This document shows, piece after piece, positions 18,901-26,986 of a stretch of 64,000 bases of DNA. Below the pieces are notes generated by a model that was not told where the DNA came from, made no database searches, and saw only the letters and a list, made by a program, of their open reading frames with translations. The stretch is from Streptomyces hundungensis. Lineage in GTDB: Bacteria > Actinomycetota > Actinomycetes > Streptomycetales > Streptomycetaceae. A program made the position numbers and the translations under genes. Location: NCBI RefSeq assembly GCF_003627815.1, contig NZ_CP032698.1, positions 3,038,001-3,102,000 of the forward strand. Reading direction: 5' to 3'. Numbering within the stretch: position 1 is the first letter of the stretch; every line of letters starts with the position of its first letter.

Positions 18901-19610
18901 ACACCCAGGCCCGGCCGGTGCCGGTGATCACCTCGCCGGAGTGGTCGGGCAGCGAGTCGGGCGGGCGGCGCTACACCGCGTTCACCGTCAACACCGAACA
19001 CCTCAAGCCCTGGCACACCCTCACCGGACGCCAGCACTTCTTCCTCGACCACGACTGGATCCACGAGGTCGGCGAGGCGCTGCCCGTCTACAAGCCGCCG
19101 CTGGACATGCACCGCCTGTACGGGGAGCCGGAGCTCGGCGCCACGGACGGCAAGCAGGTCGCGGTCCGCTATCTCACCCCGCACAACAAGTGGGCGATCC
19201 ACAGCCAGTACCAGGACAACCTGTACATGATGACGCTCGGCCGGGGCGGCCAGACCATCTGGATGTCGCCGCGGGACGCCGACGCGATCGGGGTGGCGGA
19301 CAACGACTGGATCGAGGCGGTCAACCGCAACGGCGTGGTCACCGCCCGCGCCATCGTCTCGCACAAGATGCCCGCGGGGACCGTCTACATGAACCACGCG
19401 CAGGAGCGCACGGTCGGCGTGCCGAAGACGGAGAAGACCGGCAGGCGCGGCGGGATCCACAACTCGCTCACCCGGATCATGCTCAAGCCCACCCATCTCG
19501 TGGGCGGATACGCCCAGTTGACGTGGGCGTTCAACTATCTCGGCCCGACCGGCAACCAGCGCGACGAGGTCACCGTCATCCGCCGCCGCGACCAGGAGGT
19601 CCAGTACTGA
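15930..19610 (+). CDS. narG: Respiratory nitrate reductase alpha subunit
   Basis: This 1226-residue molybdo-bis-MGD enzyme reduces nitrate to nitrite at the membrane's cytoplasmic face. The N-terminal FS0 cluster ligands are visible as His68, Cys72, Cys76 and Cys111 (HGVNCTGSC and GCPRG), with the family spacing HX3CX3CX34C. The probable Mo-ligand Asp lies in LSFYDWYADLP (about Asp237). No twin-arginine signal is present, in line with a cytoplasm-facing enzyme. Length is close to that of E. coli NarG. The start is GTG with a GAGGAG site. Its stop overlaps the narH start (TGATG). Confidence 0.97.
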   Translation: MHKRTRPQPKAPRESGTRTADALVRAGSFFTRAEVSDDLRTVHRTGGRGAEAFYRDRWSHDKVVYSTHGVNCTGSCRWKVYVKDGIITWETQATDYPSVGPDRPEYEPRGCPRGASFSWYSYSPTRVRYPHVRGELLTMYREAKARLNDPVLAWADIQGDPERRRAYQKARGKGGLVRASWEEAVEIVAAAHVHTIKEHGPDRVAGFSPIPAMSMASHAAGARFHSLIGAPMLSFYDWYADLPVASPQVFGDQTDVPESGDWWDAAYLMMWGSNVPVTRTPDAHWMTEARYRGQKVVTVSPDFADNTKFADEWMHPHPGTDGALALAMGHVILKEFFVERQTPFFTDYVRTYTDLPFLVSLKETDEGLVPHKFVTAADLGEDTENARWKTVLIDDVTGEPTVPNGTLGHRWGSTPEWNLDLGEVVPRLTLLGSGESAEVVLPRFEGTSEDAPGVMRRGVPVRRIGGRPVTTVYDLMLAQYGVGRAGLPGDWPTSYEDAASPGTPGWQESITSVPAAQVARVAREFAETAEKSGGRCMILMGAGTNHWFHSETIYRAFLALLTLTGCQGRNGGGWGHYVGQEKCRPVTGWATLASASDWTRPPRHMIGAGWFYLHTDQWRYDTLPTEALASPLGDGRFEGMTGADCLAASARMGWMPSYPTFDRNPLELGEAEDPVRYVVDELKAGRLGFAGEDPDAPRNWPRVLNVWRANLLGSSSKGNEYFLKHLLGTHSNLPDDGPRCAPRDVAWRPEDVEGKLDLLLSMDFRMTSTTLLSDVVLPAATWYEKHDLSSTDMHPFLHAFTPAVDPPWQARSDYDAFRALAERFGELAGEHLGVRRDVVATALQHDTPGGEMAQPGGIALDWSKGECEPVPGRTMYNLTVVERDYGAVGEKFAALGPLVDELGVTTKAVTYDVAEEVAYLGEKNGRVRAGVAAGRPRLDTAQHACEAILSLSGTSNGRLATQGFETLERRTGQPMAHLAAEAEGKRITFADTQARPVPVITSPEWSGSESGGRRYTAFTVNTEHLKPWHTLTGRQHFFLDHDWIHEVGEALPVYKPPLDMHRLYGEPELGATDGKQVAVRYLTPHNKWAIHSQYQDNLYMMTLGRGGQTIWMSPRDADAIGVADNDWIEAVNRNGVVTARAIVSHKMPAGTVYMNHAQERTVGVPKTEKTGRRGGIHNSLTRIMLKPTHLVGGYAQLTWAFNYLGPTGNQRDEVTVIRRRDQEVQY

Positions 19611-21130
19611 TGCGCGTGATGGCCCAGATCGCCATGGTCATGAACCTCGACAAGTGCATCGGCTGCCACACCTGCTCGGTCACCTGCAAGCAGGCGTGGA
19701 CCAACCGGCAGGGCACCGAGTACGTCTGGTTCAACAACGTCGAGACCCTCCCCGGCCAGGGCTATCCGCGCCGCTGGGAGGACCAGGAGAAGTGGCGGGG
19801 CGGCTGGGAGCGCACCCGCTCCGGCACCCTGCGGCTGCGCGCGGGCAGCCGGCTCAAGCGGCTCGGAAACATCTTCGCCAACCCCGAACTGCCCGGGATC
19901 GACGACTACTACCAGCCGTGGACGTACGAGTACAAGAATCTGATCGATGCCCCGGCGGGCGACGACCTGCCGGTCGCGCGGCCCGTGTCCAGCCTGACCG
20001 GCGAGCCCCTCGACACCATCGAGTGGGGCCCGAACTGGGACGACAACCTGGGCGGCGCGCCGCGCAACGCCCCGCGCGACCCCATCGTGGAGAAGATCCG
20101 CGACGAGGTCGGCGAGCGGATCCGCTTCGAGTTCGAGCAGAGCTTCATGTTCTATCTGCCCCGGGTGTGCGAGCACTGTCTGAACCCCGCGTGCGTCTCG
20201 TCGTGCCCGTCGGGGGCGATGTACAAGCGCGAGGAGGACGGCATCGTCCTGGTCGACCAGGACGACTGCCGCGGCTGGCGGATGTGTGTGACGGGCTGCC
20301 CGTACAAGAAGGTCTACTTCAACCACTCCACCGGCAAGGCCGAGAAGTGCACCTTCTGCTTCCCGCGCATCGAGGTGGGCCTGCCCACCGTCTGCTCGGA
20401 GACGTGCGTGGGGCGGATGCGTTATCTCGGCGTCATGCTGTACGACGCCGACAAGGTGACCGAGGCGGCCTCCGTCGAGGACGAACACGACCTGTATCCA
20501 AGCCAGTTGGGGTGCTTCCTCGACCCGCATGACCCGGCGGTGGTCGCCGCGGCGAAGGCGTCGGGCATCACCCACGAATGGATCGAGGCGGCCCGCCGCT
20601 CCCCCGTGTACGACCTCATCGCCACCTACCAGGTCGCCCTTCCGCTCCATCCCGAATACCGCACCATGCCCATGGTCTGGTACGTGCCGCCGCTCTCGCC
20701 GGTCGTCGAGGCGGTCGCCGCGAGCGGGCACGACGGCGAGGACGCCGGGAACCTGTTCGGCGCGATCGACGCCCTGCGGATCCCGGTGGAGTATCTGGCC
20801 GAGCTCCTGACCGCGGGCGACACCGTCCCGGTGGAGGCGGTCCTGCACCGGATGGCCGCGATGCGCGCTTACATGCGGCGCGTCAACCTCGGCGAGGAGC
20901 GGGACGAGTCGATCGCCGCCGCCGTGGGGCTGACCGGCCCCGAGTTGGAGGACCTGTTCCGGCTGCTCGCCATCGCCAAGTACGAGGACCGCTACGTCGT
21001 GCCGAGCGCGGCCCGCGCCGACGCCGACGCCCTGGCGGAGGCCCATCCGCTCGACGACGCCTGCCCGGTCGGCGAAGCGGCGCCGGGCCGTGTCCTGCTG
21101 AACCTCTCCCCCACCCGGAGAAGCGCGTGA
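19610..21130 (+). CDS. narH: Respiratory nitrate reductase beta subunit
   Basis: This 506-residue iron-sulfur subunit wires NarI hemes to NarG. The first cysteine group is C16-C19-C22-C26 (CIGCHTCSVTC). Further groups are CEHCLNPACVSSCP, CRGWRMCVTGCP and CTFCFPR followed by CSETC. Trp in CRGWRMC replaces one Cys and marks the 3Fe-4S cluster, as in canonical NarH. ATG at 19610 shares one base with the narG stop, so translation is coupled. It overlaps narJ by four bases. Confidence 0.97.
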   Translation: MRVMAQIAMVMNLDKCIGCHTCSVTCKQAWTNRQGTEYVWFNNVETLPGQGYPRRWEDQEKWRGGWERTRSGTLRLRAGSRLKRLGNIFANPELPGIDDYYQPWTYEYKNLIDAPAGDDLPVARPVSSLTGEPLDTIEWGPNWDDNLGGAPRNAPRDPIVEKIRDEVGERIRFEFEQSFMFYLPRVCEHCLNPACVSSCPSGAMYKREEDGIVLVDQDDCRGWRMCVTGCPYKKVYFNHSTGKAEKCTFCFPRIEVGLPTVCSETCVGRMRYLGVMLYDADKVTEAASVEDEHDLYPSQLGCFLDPHDPAVVAAAKASGITHEWIEAARRSPVYDLIATYQVALPLHPEYRTMPMVWYVPPLSPVVEAVAASGHDGEDAGNLFGAIDALRIPVEYLAELLTAGDTVPVEAVLHRMAAMRAYMRRVNLGEERDESIAAAVGLTGPELEDLFRLLAIAKYEDRYVVPSAARADADALAEAHPLDDACPVGEAAPGRVLLNLSPTRRSA

Positions 21131-21834
21131 ACGCCGAGAACGCCGAGAACCCCGAGAATGCCGCGAACGCCGAGAGCCCCCAGAACTCAGCCGTCCCGCG
21201 GCTGGTCGCGGCCCGCTGTCTGCGCTACCCCGACGAGCTTCTATACGCCCAACTCCCGCTGCTGCGCACGGCCTTGAGCGAGCACGCGGCCCCGGGCGCC
21301 GCGCGGCTCAGGGACTTCGTGGACACGGTGGCCGCCACCGAACCGCTGGACCTGGCCGCGCACTACACGGCCACGTTCGACACCCGCAACCGGCGCTGCC
21401 TGTATCTGACGTGGTGGGCCGACGGCGACACCCGGCGCCGGGGCCTCTCGCTCGTGCGGCTCAAGCGGATCTACCGCGACCACGGCCTGGAGTTCAGCCA
21501 CGAGGAGCTTCCCGACTTCCTTCCGGCCGTCCTGGAGTTCGCCGGGCGCCACGAGGAGCCCGGCACCGAGCTGCTCCAGGAGCACCGGGCCGGCCTCGAA
21601 CTGCTGCGGCTCGCCCTGATCGAGGCCGGCACGCCCTACGCCGATGTCCTCGAAGCGGTGTGCGCCACCCTGCCGGGGGCCTCGCCCACCACGAAGGCCG
21701 AGGCGAAGGCGCTGGCCAAGGCCGGGCCGCCGCAGGAGTCCGTGGGCCTCGAACCGCGCGGACCGGGCGTCGAACCGTTCGGGCCCGGCGTCGAACTCCC
21801 CTGGCCCGGCTTCCGCGAGAGGAAGGACTCCTGA
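21127..21834 (+). CDS. narJ: Nitrate reductase assembly chaperone NarJ
   Basis: This 235-residue protein is a TorD/DmsD-type chaperone that helps load molybdenum cofactor into NarG before membrane docking; it is not part of the finished enzyme. The family segment RRCLYLTWWADGDTRRRG is present, followed by a helical bundle. GTG at 21127 overlaps the narH stop (GTGA). Both ends are unusual: the first 20 residues are an Asn/Ala/Glu low-complexity run (NAENAENPENAANAE), and the C-terminus has two copies of GPGVE. Confidence 0.92.
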   Translation: MNAENAENPENAANAESPQNSAVPRLVAARCLRYPDELLYAQLPLLRTALSEHAAPGAARLRDFVDTVAATEPLDLAAHYTATFDTRNRRCLYLTWWADGDTRRRGLSLVRLKRIYRDHGLEFSHEELPDFLPAVLEFAGRHEEPGTELLQEHRAGLELLRLALIEAGTPYADVLEAVCATLPGASPTTKAEAKALAKAGPPQESVGLEPRGPGVEPFGPGVELPWPGFRERKDS

Positions 21835-22559
21835 TGGAGCTGCTGCTGTGGGGCGTGCTGCCCTATGTGTCGATCGCCCTGCTGATCGCGGGCGTCTGCT
21901 GGCGGGCCCGCTTCGACCGGTTCGGCTGGACCACCCACTCCAGCCAGGTCCACGAGTCGAAGCTGCTGCGCATCGGCTCGCCGCTCTTCCACTTCGGGAT
22001 GGCCTTCGTGGTGCTCGGCCATGTGGTCGGTCTGCTGATCCCACGGAGCTGGACGGACGCGGTCGGGGTCGGTGACCACACCTACCATCTGGTCGCCGTG
22101 TCGACGGGCGCCGTCGCCGGCCTTGCGGCGGCGGCCGGTGTCGGGCTGCTGGTCTGGCGCCGGTTCACGGTCCCGGCGGTGCGCCGGGCGACCCTGCGCG
22201 GCGACCGCCTGATGTATGCGTTCCTGCTCGGCGCGATGACGCTCGGCCTCGCCGCGACGATCCTCAACTCGACCGGTGCGACCGGGGATTACAACTACCG
22301 CGAGGGCATCTCGATCTGGTTCCGCTCCCTGTTCACCTTCCGGCCGGACCACCACCTGATGGGCGCGGCTCCGCTCGCCTTCCAGCTGCACATCCTGTTC
22401 GGCTTCATCCTGTTCGCCCTGATCCCGTACTCGCGCCTGGTGCACATGTTCAGCGCCCCGGTGCGGTACCTGTTCCGCCCGTACGTCGTCTACCGGCGCC
22501 GCGATCCGAAGCTGGCCGGCGTCCGCGAGGACCGGCGCGGCTGGGAGAGGGTGCGATGA
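21834..22559 (+). CDS. narI: Respiratory nitrate reductase gamma subunit (cytochrome b)
   Basis: This 241-residue, five-helix membrane protein oxidises menaquinol and binds two b hemes. Likely heme ligands are His53 and His63 (LFHFGMAFVVLGH) in helix II and His186 and His204 (FQLHILFG, RLVHMFS) in the last helix. ATG at 21834 shares its A with the narJ stop. It overlaps the following radical SAM gene by four bases. The need for heme gives a direct reason for the two genes that follow. Confidence 0.96.
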   Translation: MELLLWGVLPYVSIALLIAGVCWRARFDRFGWTTHSSQVHESKLLRIGSPLFHFGMAFVVLGHVVGLLIPRSWTDAVGVGDHTYHLVAVSTGAVAGLAAAAGVGLLVWRRFTVPAVRRATLRGDRLMYAFLLGAMTLGLAATILNSTGATGDYNYREGISIWFRSLFTFRPDHHLMGAAPLAFQLHILFGFILFALIPYSRLVHMFSAPVRYLFRPYVVYRRRDPKLAGVREDRRGWERVR

Positions 22560-23746
22560 GCGGGCACAAGGGCGGGCCCACTCTCGTCCGCAGGCCCCGG
22601 CACGCCCTGGCGGAGCGGCCCTTCATCGTCATCTGGGAGGCCACCCGCGCCTGCCCGCTCGCCTGCCTGCACTGCCGCGCCGAGGCACAGCCGGAGCGCG
22701 ACGCGGGCGAACTCGACGGGATGGACGCCCGGCATCTGATGGACCAGATCGCCGCGTTCGGGAGGCCGAGCCCGCTCTTCGTGATCACCGGCGGCGACCC
22801 GTTCCAGCGGCCCGACCTCAACGACCTTGTGGCGTACGGCAGTTCACTCGGGCTGCGGGTCGCGGTGTCGCCGTCCGGCACGCCGACCCTGACCCGCGCC
22901 AACCTGACGGCGGTGCGGGACGCGGGCGCGGTGGCCCTCTCCCTCTCGCTCGACGGGTCGACGGCCGAGCGGCACGACGCCTTCCGGGGTGTCGACGGGG
23001 TCTTCGACTGGACCCTGGACGGCTGGCGCACGGCCCGCGCGCTCGGTCTCAAGGTGCAGATCAACACCACCGTCACCCGCGCGGCACTGCCGGACCTCGC
23101 CGACATCGCGGCCCTGGTCAAGCGCGAGGGCGCGATGCTCTGGTCCGGCTTCGTGCTGGTGCCCACCGGCCGCGGCGCCGACCTCGACGCGCCGACCCCG
23201 CACGAGATCGAGGACGTGCTGCACTTCTTGTACGACTGCGGTTCGGTCATCGCCACCAAGACGACGGAGGGCCACCACTTCCGGCGGGTCGCGCTCCAGC
23301 GGGCGATCCTGACCCGGCACTGCCAGACCCCCCAGCTGGGACCACTTTATCGTCAACTCGCCGACAGGGCACATGAGTTGGGCTTCTTCGAGGGCGAGGG
23401 GCGTGCCGTGCGCAGGCCTCCGATGGACGTGTCCTCGGGCCGGGGCTTCGTCTTCGTCTCGCACACCGGCGAGGTCCACCCCAGCGGCTTCCTGCCCGTC
23501 ACGGCCGGCAATGTGAAGCACCATCCGCTGGCCGAGATCTACCGCGGCTCGGCCCTCTTCACCACCCTGCGCGACCCGGCCCTGCTGCGCGGTGCGTGCG
23601 GGCGCTGCGAGTTCAACTCCGTGTGCGGGGGCTCCCGTTCACGGGCGTACGGGGTGACCGGGGATGTGCTCGCCGCCGACCCGTGGTGTGCGTACGAGCC
23701 CGGCAGTTTCCCCCATCAGGACGACCTCCGAGAGCTGGTTCCATGA
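22556..23746 (+). CDS. Radical SAM/SPASM protein (heme-maturation-like, TIGR04053 type)
   Basis: This 396-residue protein has the radical SAM cluster motif CPLACLHC (Cys33, Cys37, Cys40), the glycine-rich SAM segment VITGGDPFQRPD and a C-terminal SPASM cysteine set (CGRCEFNSVCGG, then C in DPWCAYEP). It resembles the NirJ/AhbD branch that acts on porphyrin side chains more than peptide-modifying enzymes. The reaction is not proven by sequence. It is translationally coupled to narI upstream and hemY downstream (ATGA), which suggests a role in heme supply when oxygen is low. Confidence 0.8.
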   Translation: MSGHKGGPTLVRRPRHALAERPFIVIWEATRACPLACLHCRAEAQPERDAGELDGMDARHLMDQIAAFGRPSPLFVITGGDPFQRPDLNDLVAYGSSLGLRVAVSPSGTPTLTRANLTAVRDAGAVALSLSLDGSTAERHDAFRGVDGVFDWTLDGWRTARALGLKVQINTTVTRAALPDLADIAALVKREGAMLWSGFVLVPTGRGADLDAPTPHEIEDVLHFLYDCGSVIATKTTEGHHFRRVALQRAILTRHCQTPQLGPLYRQLADRAHELGFFEGEGRAVRRPPMDVSSGRGFVFVSHTGEVHPSGFLPVTAGNVKHHPLAEIYRGSALFTTLRDPALLRGACGRCEFNSVCGGSRSRAYGVTGDVLAADPWCAYEPGSFPHQDDLRELVP

Positions 23747-25140
23747 CATCGACACGATCGGTCATCGTCATCGGCGGAGGCGTCAGCGGCCTCGCCGCCG
23801 CCTGGGAGTTGCGCGACCGCGCCGAGGTCACGGTCCTGGAGAGCGACGCGAAGGTCGGCGGCAAGCTCCGCACCGGCACGCTCGCCGGGGTCGCCGTGGA
23901 CGAAGGCGCCGAGTCCGTGATGGCGCTGCGGCCCGAGGCGGTCGAGCTGGCCGAGGCGGTGGGCCTCGGCCGGACCCTGACCGACCCGGCGCCCGCCCCG
24001 GTCACCGTGTGGACGCGGGACGCGCTGCGCCCGATGCCCGCCGGTCATGTGCTCGGCATCCCGTCCGACCCGGCGGCGCTCGCCGGGACGGGCCTGCTCT
24101 CCGACGCGGGCCTGGCCCGTCTGTGCGCCGAGCCGGACCGGCCGCCGACCCCCCTCACCGAGGACGTCGCCATCGCCGCCTACCTCAGCGAACGGATCGG
24201 CCGGGAGGCGGTGGACCGCCTGGTGGAGCCGCTGCTCGGCGGCGTGTACGCGGGCCGCACCGACGAGCTGTCCCTGCGCTCGGCGATGCCGGGCGTGGCG
24301 GGCATCGCCGAGCGCGGCGAGCCACTCCTCGCCTCGTTGCGCGGCCGGCCGCGTCCCCGGGGGTCCTTCGTGCGCGGCATCGAGGGCGGCACCGGACGGC
24401 TGCCGCTCGCCGTCGCCCGGGCGAGCGGCGCCCGCGTCCTGACGGGCACGACCGCACGGGCCCTGGAACCCACCGCCTCCGGTGCCTGGCGCGTTCACGC
24501 GGCGACCGCGGACGGGCCGCTGCTGCTCACCGCCGACGCGGTGATCCTCGCGGTGCCCGCGTTCGCGGCGGCGGCCCTGCTGCGCCCGCACGCGCCCGCC
24601 GTCCACCGCGAGCTCGCCGCCATCCCGTACGCGAGCACGGCCGTCCTGACGATGGCGTTCCCCCGCGACCGGGCCGGGCTCGGCGCGCTGCCCGACGGCA
24701 ACGGCTTCCTGGTGCCGCCCGTCGACGGCCGCACGGTCAAGGCGGCCACCTTCCTCTCCACCAAGTGGGGCTGGCAGGCCGCCGCGGCCCCGCACCTCTT
24801 CCTGCTGCGCGCCTCGGTGGGCCGGGCCGGCGAGGAGCACCTCCTGGACCGCCCCGACCGCCACCTCCTGCGGGCCGCCCTGCACGACCTGCACCACGCG
24901 GTCGGCCCGATAGGCGAACCGCTCGCGGCCCGGGTCACCCGCTGGGACCGGGGCCTGCCCCAGTACACGGTGGGCCACGCCGCACGCCTGGCCCGGATCG
25001 CCGAGGGCGTCGCGGCCCTTGCCGGCCTGGAGGTGTGCGGCGCGGCGTACGAGGGCGTCGGCATCGCGGCCTGTGTGGCGACGGGGTCGGCCGCGGCCCG
25101 GCGGGTGCTGGAGGGAGCGCGGGCGGCCGTTCCGGGCTGA
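23743..25140 (+). CDS. hemY: Coproporphyrinogen/protoporphyrinogen oxidase (HemY/CgoX type)
   Basis: This 465-residue flavoenzyme opens with the FAD Rossmann motif VIVIGGGVSGLAAAWEL and a downstream acidic residue (VLES), and ends with the second FAD segment YEGVGIAACVATGSAAARRVL. In actinobacteria this family oxidises coproporphyrinogen III to coproporphyrin III in the coproporphyrin-dependent heme pathway. ATG at 23743 overlaps the radical SAM stop. It may be a second copy dedicated to the nar operon; whether a housekeeping copy exists elsewhere cannot be seen here. Confidence 0.88.
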   Translation: MTSTRSVIVIGGGVSGLAAAWELRDRAEVTVLESDAKVGGKLRTGTLAGVAVDEGAESVMALRPEAVELAEAVGLGRTLTDPAPAPVTVWTRDALRPMPAGHVLGIPSDPAALAGTGLLSDAGLARLCAEPDRPPTPLTEDVAIAAYLSERIGREAVDRLVEPLLGGVYAGRTDELSLRSAMPGVAGIAERGEPLLASLRGRPRPRGSFVRGIEGGTGRLPLAVARASGARVLTGTTARALEPTASGAWRVHAATADGPLLLTADAVILAVPAFAAAALLRPHAPAVHRELAAIPYASTAVLTMAFPRDRAGLGALPDGNGFLVPPVDGRTVKAATFLSTKWGWQAAAAPHLFLLRASVGRAGEEHLLDRPDRHLLRAALHDLHHAVGPIGEPLAARVTRWDRGLPQYTVGHAARLARIAEGVAALAGLEVCGAAYEGVGIAACVATGSAAARRVLEGARAAVPG

Positions 25141-25209
25141 GCCGCGCCCACCACCCTGATGGGCCGCCCCGCTCGCGCGCCCCCCGGCCCTCCGCCGCAG
25201 GATGGGGGG

Positions 25210-26796
25210 ATGGAACACCACCGTGCCCCGCGCAAGCGGAACCGGGCCGCCGCGTTCAGCGCCGCCGCCGTACTGCTCGCCGCCGTCGGATGTTCCGGCG
25301 GGGCGAAGGACGACGACGGCCTCACCTCCGGCACCGCGAACGCGGCCGAGCTCGCCACCCAGAAGCTGAACTGGAAGGCGTGCCCGGCACCCACCGCGGC
25401 CCAGGGCACGGGCTCGACGCCCTCCGCGCCGCCCGGCGGCGGCGAGTGGAAGTGCGCCACCTTGAAGGTGCCGCTCGACTACGCCGCCCCCAAGGCCGGC
25501 ACCCTCGACCTCGCCCTCATCCGCGCCGAGGCCACCGACAAGGACCACCGCATCGGCTCGCTCGTCTTCAACTTCGGTGGCCCCGGCGGCTCCGGCGTCA
25601 CCACCCTGCCCGCGGCGGCGAGCGACTACGCGGCCCTGCGCGCCCGCTACGACCTGGTCAGCTTCGACCCGCGCGGCGTCGGCGCCAGCGCGCCCGTGCG
25701 CTGCGAGAACGACTCCCAGCTCGACACCTACTTCTCCCAGGACGCCACCCCTGACGACGCCGCCGAGGAGAAGACGTATCTGGACGGCCTCAAGTCGTTC
25801 GCCACCGCCTGCCAGGACAACTCCGGCGCGGTGCTTCCCCATGTGGGCACCACCAGCGCGGCCCGCGACATGGATCTGCTGCGCCAGGTGCTCGGGGACC
25901 GGAAGCTGAACTACATGGGGATCTCGTACGGCACCGAACTCGGCGGCGTCTACGCCCACTTGTTCCCGCACAACGTCGGGCGGGCCGTCTTCGACGCCGT
26001 CGTCGACCCCACCAGCGATGTCGAACAGGGCGCGATCGGCCAGGCCAAGGGGTTCCAGCTCGCCCTCGACAACTTCGCCAAGGACTGCGTGGACCGGGGC
26101 GACAAGTGTCTGCTGCGCGGCGCGAACGTCAAGGAGGTCGAGGACGTCGTCGTGAAGCTGATCGCCCAGCTCGGCGACAAGCCGATCCCGGCGGGCAACA
26201 GCGGGCGGCGGCTCACCGCGACCCAGGCCACCAACGGCATCGCCCAGGCCCTGTACTCCAAGGAGTACTGGCCGCTCCTGGAGCAGGGCGTCGACGAGGC
26301 CGAGGGCGGCAACGGCGCGCTGCTGCTCGCCCTCTCGGACGCCATGAACGGGCGCGGCAAGGACGGCACGTACAGCAACATCCAGGCCGCCAACGCGGCG
26401 ATCAACTGCGCCGATTTCAAACAGCGTTACTCGCTGGAGCAGACCAAGGCCAAGCTGCCCGAGTTCCGTCGGGCCTCGCCCGTCTTCGGCGACTTCATGG
26501 CCTGGGGCCTGATGGGGTGCTCCGCGTGGCCGGTCGCCGGAGCGTGGACCACGCCCGACGTGAGCGCGCCGGGCTCGGCCCCGATCGTGGTCGTCGGCAA
26601 CACGGGCGACCCGGCGACCCCGTACCAGGGCGCCAAGAACATGGTGGACAAGCTCGGGCCCGGGGTCGGCGTGGAGCTCACGTACAAGGGGCAGGGGCAC
26701 GGGGCGTACAACAGCGGCGACAAGTGTGTGCAGGGCGCGGTGAACGCGTACCTGCTGGAAGGAAAGGTTCCCTCGGCGGGGACGGTGTGCCAGTGA
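25210..26796 (+). CDS. Secreted lipoprotein alpha/beta hydrolase (TAP/SlpD-type peptidase)
   Basis: This 528-residue precursor has a basic N-region, a hydrophobic stretch and a lipobox ending AAVGC, so it should be lipid-anchored outside the cell. The catalytic triad is visible as Ser in GISYGTELGG, Asp in GNTGDPATPY and His in KGQGHGAY. The C-terminal TAP-like cap is typical of Streptomyces tripeptidyl aminopeptidases and SlpD/SlpE proteases. ATG at 25210 follows a GGGGG stretch. It starts 70 bases after hemY and could read through from the nar operon, but there is no overlap. Confidence 0.87.
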   Translation: MEHHRAPRKRNRAAAFSAAAVLLAAVGCSGGAKDDDGLTSGTANAAELATQKLNWKACPAPTAAQGTGSTPSAPPGGGEWKCATLKVPLDYAAPKAGTLDLALIRAEATDKDHRIGSLVFNFGGPGGSGVTTLPAAASDYAALRARYDLVSFDPRGVGASAPVRCENDSQLDTYFSQDATPDDAAEEKTYLDGLKSFATACQDNSGAVLPHVGTTSAARDMDLLRQVLGDRKLNYMGISYGTELGGVYAHLFPHNVGRAVFDAVVDPTSDVEQGAIGQAKGFQLALDNFAKDCVDRGDKCLLRGANVKEVEDVVVKLIAQLGDKPIPAGNSGRRLTATQATNGIAQALYSKEYWPLLEQGVDEAEGGNGALLLALSDAMNGRGKDGTYSNIQAANAAINCADFKQRYSLEQTKAKLPEFRRASPVFGDFMAWGLMGCSAWPVAGAWTTPDVSAPGSAPIVVVGNTGDPATPYQGAKNMVDKLGPGVGVELTYKGQGHGAYNSGDKCVQGAVNAYLLEGKVPSAGTVCQ

Positions 26797-26839
26797 GCCG
26801 GTGCGGTTTCGGGGCACGTCGTGGTGCGTTCGACTGCGG

Positions 26840-26975
26840 GCCGTCGTGGGCTGGTCGCGCAGTTCCCCGCGCCCCTCAGGTATGCGGGCCGACCCGCACT
26901 GCTCGTACAGGTCGGCCCCTTCGGCCTTTGGGGGCGCGGGGAACTGCGCGACCGGCCACCGACGGCCCGCAGTCG
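26840..26975. repeat. Dispersed repeat pair, convergent gap B
   Basis: One forward copy (core near 26857) follows the hydrolase gene and one reverse copy (core near 26932) follows moeZ. They are flanked by complementary arms (GACTGCGGGCCGTCG and its near-complement CGACGGCCCGCAGTC), so the region can fold into one long imperfect stem. It is the smallest and clearest example of the repeat's arrangement in the window. Confidence 0.88.
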
Positions 26976-26986
26976 ACAACCGCGCC

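Noticed and set aside
22556..23746. The radical SAM/SPASM gene as part of a RiPP biosynthetic cluster
   Set aside because: There is no precursor peptide or RiPP partner nearby, and the gene is locked by overlaps between narI and hemY. Heme-related function fits better.
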